DNA of 39,327 nt from the NCBI GenBank assembly GCA_029567325.1, contig JAKQLF010000014.1:1-39327 (forward strand), given 5' to 3'. Origin of the DNA: Bacteroidota bacterium (lineage in GTDB: Bacteria > Bacteroidota > Bacteroidia > Chitinophagales > Saprospiraceae). The notes below the pieces were generated by a model, which was not told the origin of the DNA, searched no databases, and saw only the letters and a list, made by a program, of their open reading frames with translations. Within the stretch, counting starts at the first letter, position 1; each line of letters opens with the position of its first letter. Shown piece after piece: positions 33,476 through 39,327 of the stretch. The position numbers and the translations under genes were made by a program.

Positions 33476-35764
33476 CTATTTAATTGCATATCTAATTCCA
33501 AAAAACAACCTCCTTCCTTGATTAGGACCAAAAACATAACTTGGATCAAATGTCAAACCATATGGATTACTTGGTGTCGGAATAACATTTCCCTGACTAT
33601 CAAATTCAACAGATTTATCAAATGGGTCAAAACTTCTGGCGATGATGAATGGGTTTCCTTTATTAGGTGTCCAATCCAATAAATTTTTAATGCCACCATA
33701 GATTTGAATGTTTTGAATTTTATCAAATGTAAGTTGGATGTTTTGGATGCTCCACCAAGGTGAGTACTCACGTCTGGGATCTAATTCACCCAATAAAGGC
33801 AACCTCATGGGACTATAAACATTGCCAGTGTAATCCAAAAGTAAATGTCCTAGTTTATGAGATACTGACCAAGTTCCCGTGAATTTTTCTGTCAAAATTT
33901 GCTGTGTGGTTATTTCATTTTCCGTGGTGGTATTTTCCATAAATGTACCTCCAACCAAAAATTTCAAACCATTATTCAATGCCAAATCTACATTCAAACT
34001 GATGCCTTTACTTTCTGCAAATCCATCTAAATTATCGTAAATAATCTTATTGGGGTCCAACTCATAATCTCCCACGATCCTGTTATTGAAATAAGTATAA
34101 AATGTTGATAAATCTATGCCTATCAAAGTGCCAGAATGAAAGAAAAATTTCTTGATGTAATTTAAATTGACATTATAAGATTGCTCTGGTTTTAATTCAT
34201 TTTTGATTTCTATGATTCTGGAACCAGTTAAAGCAGCATGGTCTTCTGTAAATAAACTCACCACCCTGAAACCCGTTCCTGCATTTAATCTTACAGTATT
34301 TTTATCATCTATTGTCCACTTGTATGCGAGTCGAGGCGTAAATATATGACCATGCTGATTGTGGTAATCGTACCGCATTCCAAGTAATAATTTATGGATC
34401 TTATTTAAGGCTATTTCATCCTGAATGAAAATCCCAGGTAACCAGGTTTTCTGAGGTTGATTCATCTGATTTATAGTATCTGCTGAGGAGGTTCCTGGTG
34501 TATTATCATCATAAAATGTATAGCGAAGTGCTGCCCCTGTTAATAACTCGTGACGCTTCCACGATTTATCCCAAGTCAATTGAGTAAATCCTATCTTTTG
34601 GGAAGCGATATATGATGTAATTCCATACCTGCTATCTTGATCGTGACCAATGAAAGAAAATGAAAACATCAATTTTTCGGAAGTTGGTAATTGATAATTT
34701 CCCAATACTTCCCACCGTTTTGTGAAAATACTCTCTCCATATATTTCATCTCCACCTCTGTGTTGCTTTGCCCATTGCATTTCACCACCAAATCTATTTT
34801 CAAATAAATACCTTCCTGCAACACTAAATAGTTTGTTATCCCTGCGCAAAAAATTCCATTTCTGGAAAACAGATGCACGATTTTGCAATGCTACATCCGT
34901 AAAATTATCCTGATTTTTATCAATTCTATTTTGGAAATTAAAATAATTTAGGCCAGTTAATATGCTCACCTTTTTACCAATTTTAGTTTTCAAGCCGATA
35001 TCGGCATTGTATTCTCCCCAACTAGTTGCAAAAATATCTGCAGACATTGTTGGAGCATTTTGAGGTGATTTGGTAATGATGTTGATCAGACCTCCAACGG
35101 CTTCACTACCATATAAAGATGAAGCAGGTCCTTTTACAATTTCTATGCGTTCAACCAATGAATTTGGTATACCCGATAGACCATAAACCGTTGCTAGACT
35201 GCTTACAATGGGCATGCCGTCAATAAGTACCATGGTATAGGGTCCTTCCAAACCATTGATGTGGATATCTCCTGTATTACAAATCTGGCAATTGAGTTGG
35301 GGTCTCACACCATTTACATTTTGCAAGGCATCATAAATATTGGGGCTTGGGTTTTTGCGGAAAAATGCAGGTGTGTAAACTTCCACAGGCACTGGGCTTG
35401 CTGATTTACTTACTGATTTCATTGTCCCAGTTACTACAACTTCATCAAGTGCAATTGCATAGTTTGTCAGATCAAAATTGACTTCCTTAAAGGCACCTAA
35501 CTCCAAAACCACTTCCTTTTCCACAGGAGTAAAGCCTAGAAAGGAGACTTGGATTTGATAGTTTCCAGGGAGTAAATTTTCAACTTTATAGATGCCATTG
35601 GAATCACCTGTTGTTCCAATTTCTGTATTCAAAACAGCTATCGTTGCAAAAGGAACGGGCTCTCCTCTAGCAATGATTTGTCCTGAAATGCCAGTATTCT
35701 GCCCCATCAATGAGCCGTTGATTAAAATAAAACAAAGCAAAATATTATGTCTCCACCAATACAT
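33476..35764 (-). CDS. TonB-dependent receptor with carboxypeptidase-regulatory domain, likely metal uptake
   Basis: The 762-residue product has a signal peptide, a CarboxypepD_reg-like domain (about 26-105), a TonB box-like LDEVVVTGT (107-114), a plug (about 120-235) with GIPNSLVERIEIVKGPASS and SEAVGGLINIITK, and a barrel ending in RLFFGIRYAIK. The plug carries an unusual CQIC (159-162; LNCQICNTGDIHINGLEG). A thioredoxin-like gene follows after 1 bp, and a divergent DtxR/MntR-type regulator lies 103 bp upstream with an operator between. These point to regulated uptake of a transition metal or metallophore; which one is unknown. Confidence 0.88.
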   Translation of the reverse strand: MYWWRHNILLCFILINGSLMGQNTGISGQIIARGEPVPFATIAVLNTEIGTTGDSNGIYKVENLLPGNYQIQVSFLGFTPVEKEVVLELGAFKEVNFDLTNYAIALDEVVVTGTMKSVSKSASPVPVEVYTPAFFRKNPSPNIYDALQNVNGVRPQLNCQICNTGDIHINGLEGPYTMVLIDGMPIVSSLATVYGLSGIPNSLVERIEIVKGPASSLYGSEAVGGLINIITKSPQNAPTMSADIFATSWGEYNADIGLKTKIGKKVSILTGLNYFNFQNRIDKNQDNFTDVALQNRASVFQKWNFLRRDNKLFSVAGRYLFENRFGGEMQWAKQHRGGDEIYGESIFTKRWEVLGNYQLPTSEKLMFSFSFIGHDQDSRYGITSYIASQKIGFTQLTWDKSWKRHELLTGAALRYTFYDDNTPGTSSADTINQMNQPQKTWLPGIFIQDEIALNKIHKLLLGMRYDYHNQHGHIFTPRLAYKWTIDDKNTVRLNAGTGFRVVSLFTEDHAALTGSRIIEIKNELKPEQSYNVNLNYIKKFFFHSGTLIGIDLSTFYTYFNNRIVGDYELDPNKIIYDNLDGFAESKGISLNVDLALNNGLKFLVGGTFMENTTTENEITTQQILTEKFTGTWSVSHKLGHLLLDYTGNVYSPMRLPLLGELDPRREYSPWWSIQNIQLTFDKIQNIQIYGGIKNLLDWTPNKGNPFIIARSFDPFDKSVEFDSQGNVIPTPSNPYGLTFDPSYVFGPNQGRRLFFGIRYAIK

Positions 35765-35792
35765 TTACCAAAAGTTACATCTCTAAAATATA

Positions 35793-35812
35793 CAAAGTTA
35801 GGTTAATCTAAC
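35793..35812. promoter_or_regulatory. DtxR-box-like operator overlapping the TonB-receptor -7 element
   Basis: GTTAGGTTAATCTAAC (35797-35812) is a 16-bp near-palindrome with one mismatched pair and resembles the DtxR/IdeR box TTAGGTTAGSCTAACCTAA. On the minus strand TAACTTTG (35800-35793) is a good TAnnTTTG element for the receptor gene, so the palindrome covers its -7 box. Binding of the divergent regulator would block it. The -33 element is not clear. Confidence 0.6.
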
Positions 35813-35835
35813 AATATTTGTTTTATATTTTTGAT

Positions 35836-35843
35836 TATATTTG
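35836..35843 (+). promoter_or_regulatory. Predicted -7 element of the metalloregulator gene
   Basis: TATATTTG fits TAnnTTTG, 24 bp before the ATG at 35868. An alternative TATTTTTG lies at 35826-35833. No well-spaced -33 element was found, so confidence is low. Confidence 0.35.
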
Positions 35844-35867
35844 TTTTCATATACTAATTTCTTGCAA

Positions 35868-36530
35868 ATGTTGCTTTCCTACACAGAAGAAAATTATCTC
35901 AAAGCCTTACTAAAAATAACTTTTGACAGTGGTGTTGAAAAAGTAGGAACGAATGAACTTGCGTCTGCTCTGGATGTAAAACCGGCAACTGCCAATGACA
36001 TGCTCAAGAAATTGAAGGAGAAAATGTTGGTTGATTACAAGAAGTACGGCAAAATCAACCTGACTTCAGAAGGTAAAAAAATTGCCATTGAAATCATCAG
36101 GAAACACCGTTTGTGGGAAACATTTTTATATCAAAAGTTAGAGTTTAGTTGGGATGAAGTGCATGAAGTCGCAGAGCAATTAGAGCATATCCAATCCCAA
36201 AAACTGGTTGACAAACTCGATAAGTTTTTAGCATACCCAGAATTCGACCCACATGGTGATCCAATTCCAAACAGCAAGGGGGAAATCAAGATACACTACA
36301 AAAAAACATTGTCAGAAATGACGCCTGGTAACACTTGTAAAATGGTTGCAGTAAAAGATAATTCAAGCCCATTTTTACAATATGTAGTGAAGGTCGGTTT
36401 GGGAATTAATAATGAAATAAACATTATTTCGATACAAGAATATGACTTGATGATGGTTATTGAAGTCAATGGACAACAATCTACCGTTAGCCAAAAGTTT
36501 GCTGAAAACATCTACGTCGTCAATAAATAA
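35868..36530 (+). CDS. DtxR/MntR-family metal-dependent transcriptional regulator
   Basis: The 220-residue product has an N-terminal winged helix (MLLSYTEENYLKALLKI, then ELASALDVKPATANDMLKKL) and a dimerisation domain with RKHRLWETFLYQKLEFSWDEVHE and HIQSQKLVDKLDKFL. The C-terminal SH3-like FeoA domain spans about 145-220. Size and domains fit Bacteroidota DtxR-type regulators of iron or manganese. The ATG at 35868 is used because it begins the family's conserved N-terminus; an upstream frame extends from 35841. It is divergent from the TonB receptor with a palindrome between them. Confidence 0.85.
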   Translation: MLLSYTEENYLKALLKITFDSGVEKVGTNELASALDVKPATANDMLKKLKEKMLVDYKKYGKINLTSEGKKIAIEIIRKHRLWETFLYQKLEFSWDEVHEVAEQLEHIQSQKLVDKLDKFLAYPEFDPHGDPIPNSKGEIKIHYKKTLSEMTPGNTCKMVAVKDNSSPFLQYVVKVGLGINNEINIISIQEYDLMMVIEVNGQQSTVSQKFAENIYVVNK

Positions 36531-36694
36531 AAGATCTTAGAAGCATTTTTGGTGTGCATAAAAATACACTTTCACTTTTATCCTTCCCATATCCATTTTA
36601 ATCTTGATTTTGACCTTGCCATTGAACAAATGGGCCAGCCAAAACTTTCCATAATCAAGAATATTATTTTATAACTCAAATAAAATTTATAATT

Positions 36695-36886
36695 ATGGGA
36701 GCTACAGCAGATAAGATTAAAGGTAATTGGAATATTATCAAAGGTAAATTGAAACAACAATATGGAGATCTTACAGATGACGATCTTGCTTACACTGAAG
36801 GTAAGGAAGATGAACTTCTAGGCAGACTTCAAACAAGGGTTGGAAAAACAAAAGATGAAATCAAAAGTTTCATCGATAACGCATAA
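36695..36886 (+). CDS. CsbD-family stress protein
   Basis: The 63-residue product is [18 protein letters not shown] followed by [23 protein letters not shown], the CsbD signature. CsbD proteins are small acidic proteins induced by general stress in many bacteria and their molecular job is unknown. A strong terminator follows the stop. It is monocistronic. Confidence 0.88.
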   Translation: MGATADKIKGNWNIIKGKLKQQYGDLTDDDLAYTEGKEDELLGRLQTRVGKTKDEIKSFIDNA

Positions 36887-36910
36887 GATTTTTGATAAAT
36901 TCTTATTTAT

Positions 36911-36945
36911 AAAGGGGGTACAAGACAATTGTATCTCCTTTTTTA
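36911..36945 (+). terminator. Intrinsic terminator after the CsbD gene
   Basis: A 13-bp stem (36911-36923 with 36929-36941, two G:T wobbles) with loop GACAA runs into a T tract. It lies 25 bp past the CsbD stop and fits a terminator. Confidence 0.65.
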
Positions 36946-37296
36946 TTTTACATCTTTTAATAAAGATGCCACTAAAATATAATCGTGCAACTAATGCCTA
37001 GAGTAGATCACACAAGACACCACAAAATGATATTCAAGCTCACAAAACTGTAAGCCCACTGGAATAGAAAAATTGAATAGAACCACAACTGCGCCTTTAC
37101 TGCTTGCGAGTTATGAATCAAAGATGGGTAAAATAGTTGAAACAAAAACTCAGGGTATCCCCTGAAAAAGTAGCAAATTCTATTATTGATTGAAATTTTT
37201 ACCCTTAAGGCATTCCACCTATTTGAATATTGAAGCTAAAATGGTTGCTTTTCTTTTCTGCCATTCCTACAATGAAATCCGTTTTGTCGCCCATTT
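36946..37296. other. Gene-free stretch before the 53-bp array
   Basis: No convincing gene. A 6-bp-arm hairpin TCAGGG...CCCTGA with a 4-nt loop lies at 37150-37165. Open frames here are short and unlike any family. Confidence 0.35.
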
Positions 37297-37516
37297 TTTG
37301 AGCAATTACAACTTATTGTTGAGCGCCAAATCCAAAAAATCATTCCACTTTTGGCGACGGATAATTATTTATAGCTCGCCAAATCTATATTTTTTTCATA
37401 CATTTGGCGACTTATAATTATTTATAGCCCGCCAAATCTGCATTTAATTAGTACATTTGGCGACTTATAATTATCTATAGCTTGCCAAATCTATAACTTT
37501 TTCGTACATTTGGCGA
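37297..37516. repeat. 53-bp tandem repeat with embedded inverted repeats, leader of the ATPase gene
   Basis: TTTGGCGA boxes start at 37350, 37403, 37456 and 37509, exactly 53 bp apart. Each of the first three is followed, after an AT-rich spacer with TATAATTATTTATAG or a variant, by a matching CGCCAAA-type arm (37376-37383, 37430-37436, 37482-37489; the third has one mismatch). A decayed unit precedes them (37297-37349, with CGCCAAA at 37324 in exact phase). The last half-box ends 12 bp before the ATPase ATG. Confidence 0.85.
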
Positions 37517-37528
37517 AAGATAGCAGCA

Positions 37529-38959
37529 ATGGAATTAATAGGAAGATTGGAACCTGCAGAAAAATTAAGGCAACGTTTGCGCTCTAAAAATGCAGAGCTC
37601 GTTGCAGTGCTAGGCAGAAGGCGAGTAGGTAAAACATTTTTGATTAAGCAGGTACTAAAAAAGGAAATTGTTTTTCACTACACAGGGCTTCACAACGGAA
37701 CTATGAAAGAAAACTTAGAACGATTTTCTGCCACCCTTTCCAACGCAATGGATTTATCCATTCGTCTGAACACTCCAAAAAACTGGTTTGAAGCATTTGA
37801 CTATTTGAGAACTTTCATCATTACCCACACCACTAAAAAGAAAAAGGTTATTTTTTTGGATGAGTTTCCTTGGATTGCTACCAATAAATCAAAATTCCTT
37901 GTAGCATTCACAGACTTTTGGAATTCATTTGCAGCGGATAGGCAAGACATAATGGTCGTAATTTGTGGGTCATCTGCTTCTTGGATGATTCAAAAAGTTT
38001 TGAAAAATAAAGGTGGGCTTCATAACAGGGTAACTGATCGTATTTTTTTAGAACCTTTTGATTTAAAGGAAACCAAATCTTTTTTAAGGAATAAAAACAT
38101 TATTTTGACCGATGTAGATATCGTTAAACTCTATATGGCCATCGGAGGTATACCCTATTACCTTGAACAATTCCAGAAAGGTGAAAGCATTGTGCAAGGA
38201 ATCGACCGAGTTTGTTTTGAAAAAGGTGCACTTTTAAGAATAGAATACAATGAGTTACTTACATCTTTATTTGATCAAGCCGAAAAACATCAATTGGTCA
38301 TCGACCTTTTGAGTGAAAATCCCCGTGGTTTACAAAGGGCAGAAATCATGGAGCGCACCAAACTCAGCAGTGGGGGAGGCACATCTTCTATATTTGAAGA
38401 ATTAGAAGTGTCTGGATTTATTGTATCTCAAACACCATTCGGCAATAAAATAAAAGAAAAAATTTACCGCCTCAAAGATTATTACATTTTATTCTACACC
38501 AAGTTTATTAAGAATAGTAAACCAAGTACCCATCATTTGTGGGAAAAGATGGCTACACTTCCTTCATATAAAAGCTGGAGTGGCTTAGCTTTTGAAAATG
38601 TATGCATCGACCATATTGATCCAATAAAAAAAGCACTAAAAATAGATGGAATCTTAAGTAACTCTGAAGCTTGGCATTCCAGAGGCAATGACGAAATGCC
38701 TGGTGCACAAATAGACTTGCTCATAGATCGGGCAGATGGTATCATCAATATTTGTGAAATAAAATTTGTGAATGCCCCCTTCACAATTACTGCAGAATAT
38801 CTTAAAAATTTACAATTGAAAATAGCATCCTTTCAACATTTTACAAAAACAAGGAAAACGCTATTCCCCACGATGATTACCACTTTCGGACTGGTAGATA
38901 ATATCCACAGCAATGGCTTTATCCAACAATCCGTGGAGGTGAAAGATTTGTTCTTATAA
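37529..38959 (+). CDS. AAA+ ATPase (ATPase_2/DUF234 type) with nuclease-like C-terminus
   Basis: The 476-residue product has an N-terminal ATPase domain with Walker A GRRRVGKT (29-36), Walker B VIFLDEF (107-113, D111/E112) and a sensor-like CGSSASWM (146-153). A winged-helix region spans about 255-300. The C-terminal DUF234 part (about 345-476) contains E356, D396 (AQIDLLIDR) and E410-x-K412 (CEIKF), the pattern of a PD-(D/E)XK nuclease fold. Members are patchy and often duplicated in bacteria and archaea and their role is unknown. The tandem inverted-repeat array ending 12 bp upstream suggests autoregulation or a mobile cassette. Catalysis is not proven. Confidence 0.85.
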   Translation: MELIGRLEPAEKLRQRLRSKNAELVAVLGRRRVGKTFLIKQVLKKEIVFHYTGLHNGTMKENLERFSATLSNAMDLSIRLNTPKNWFEAFDYLRTFIITHTTKKKKVIFLDEFPWIATNKSKFLVAFTDFWNSFAADRQDIMVVICGSSASWMIQKVLKNKGGLHNRVTDRIFLEPFDLKETKSFLRNKNIILTDVDIVKLYMAIGGIPYYLEQFQKGESIVQGIDRVCFEKGALLRIEYNELLTSLFDQAEKHQLVIDLLSENPRGLQRAEIMERTKLSSGGGTSSIFEELEVSGFIVSQTPFGNKIKEKIYRLKDYYILFYTKFIKNSKPSTHHLWEKMATLPSYKSWSGLAFENVCIDHIDPIKKALKIDGILSNSEAWHSRGNDEMPGAQIDLLIDRADGIINICEIKFVNAPFTITAEYLKNLQLKIASFQHFTKTRKTLFPTMITTFGLVDNIHSNGFIQQSVEVKDLFL

Positions 38960-39212
38960 ACATTTCCTTTTATTCTGTGAAGCCATGGAGTGCCGCAACA
39001 AATCACATTTTACATCTCACATTAACCAATATGCGATCAGGGAAGGCACACTGGCCTTCCTCTGCATGTGGTTCCAATTTATATTTTATCCTGTAAATCC
39101 ACGCCATGCCTTAACAAATCACATTTCACATTTCACATTTTACATCTTTCAACCATTCACTATTTACCATTCACTATTTACCATTCACTATTCAATGTCG
39201 TTAAGTTAAGGC
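38960..39212. repeat. Simple repeats and a hairpin downstream of the ATPase
   Basis: A perfect hairpin GGAAGGC...GCCTTCC with a 6-nt loop lies at 39041-39060; no T tract follows, so termination is doubtful. Three 14-bp units CCATTCACTATTTA lie at 39153-39194. CACATTTTACATCT-like repeats surround them. No gene recognised. Confidence 0.5.
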
Positions 39213-39327
39213 TCAATAGTGCTTATAAGCATCATAGAAATGCCTTTTTCTTTTTTTGGGTCTTGGGTTGGATCGATTGGGCCTAATAATTTCTCTGGTT
39301 TGGTAGACTATTTTGTCGAAGAACTCA
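39213..39327 (-). pseudogene. Possible C-terminus of a transposase (cut by window edge)
   Basis: An open minus-strand frame of 38 codons ends at a TGA at 39213-39215 and reads TREIIRPNRSNPRPKKRKRH before the end. The run of basic residues with RPNRxxPR resembles C-termini of IS4-type transposases. The fragment is short, so it may be something else, and whether the gene is intact lies beyond the edge. Confidence 0.3.

Noticed and set aside
37190-37417. Plus-strand frame of 75 codons before the ATPase
   Set aside because: It runs into the 53-bp array and resembles no family.
37297-37516. CRISPR array
   Set aside because: The repeats are contiguous 53-bp units with shared internal sequence; there are no unique spacers and no cas genes.
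39041-39060. Terminator after the ATPase
   Set aside because: Perfect 7-bp stem, but no T tract follows.
1-39327. tRNA or rRNA genes
   Set aside because: No cloverleaf-like or rRNA-like sequence was noticed by eye on either strand; a covariance search was not possible.

Overview
The window looks like a piece of a low-GC Bacteroidota chromosome, probably Saprospiria- or Chitinophagia-like. This is inferred from an alternative complex III (act) operon, two TonB-dependent receptors, Tat-exported Gfo/Idh/MocA and Sde182-type proteins, a DtxR-family regulator with a C-terminal FeoA domain, and several TAnnTTTG-type -7 promoter elements. I see no rRNA, tRNA, CRISPR or prophage. Gene density is ordinary, but the intergenic DNA is unusually rich in repeats.

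Layout. 1-3.2 kb: actB (cut by the left edge) and a heme-fused actA, on the minus strand. 3.4-8.2 kb: two glycosyltransferases, a small secreted 3D-like protein and a TonB receptor. 8.2-11.2 kb: a methyltransferase, a secreted charged protein and rsmE, all minus. 11.3-13.2 kb: rseP and hscB. 13.2-16.4 kb: an AT-rich island of small minus-strand genes. One is a clear Imm33/DUF2185 immunity protein, no toxin is visible, and two near-identical small hairpins and a possible RAYT transposase remnant lie inside. 16.6-18.0 kb: a fusion of an alkyltransferase-like protein with TsaE, divergent from a TrpF-like barrel that lacks the usual motif. 18.3-20.6 kb: a sodium/solute symporter with murQ (MurNAc recycling). 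20.6-21.5 kb: a repeat field. 21.5-23.6 kb: a translationally coupled membrane protein / histidine kinase / response regulator operon whose regulator carries an in-frame stop. 23.8-25.7 kb: a lipoprotein, a nested-palindrome element, and a patatin phospholipase bounded on both sides by the same ~42-bp hairpin. 26.0-27.0 kb: a mosaic array of alternating direct and inverted palindromic units (BIME-like). 27.0-30.9 kb: an oxidoreductase, an Sde182-type hydrolase and an archaemetzincin lipoprotein. 30.9-36.5 kb: a beta-helix surface protein, a thioredoxin-like protein, a TonB receptor and a divergent DtxR/MntR-type regulator with a DtxR-box-like operator between the last two. 36.7-39.0 kb: a CsbD protein, then a 53-bp tandem repeat with embedded inverted repeats leading straight into an AAA+ ATPase with a nuclease-like C-terminus. 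The right edge may hold the end of a transposase.

The best candidates for something undescribed are the 53-bp array plus ATPase (37.3-39.0 kb), the hairpin-bounded patatin (24.56-25.67 kb), the BIME-like mosaic (26.0-27.0 kb), the orphan immunity island (13.2-16.4 kb) and the ATL-TsaE fusion. All functional statements come from reading motifs by eye; no database search was run.
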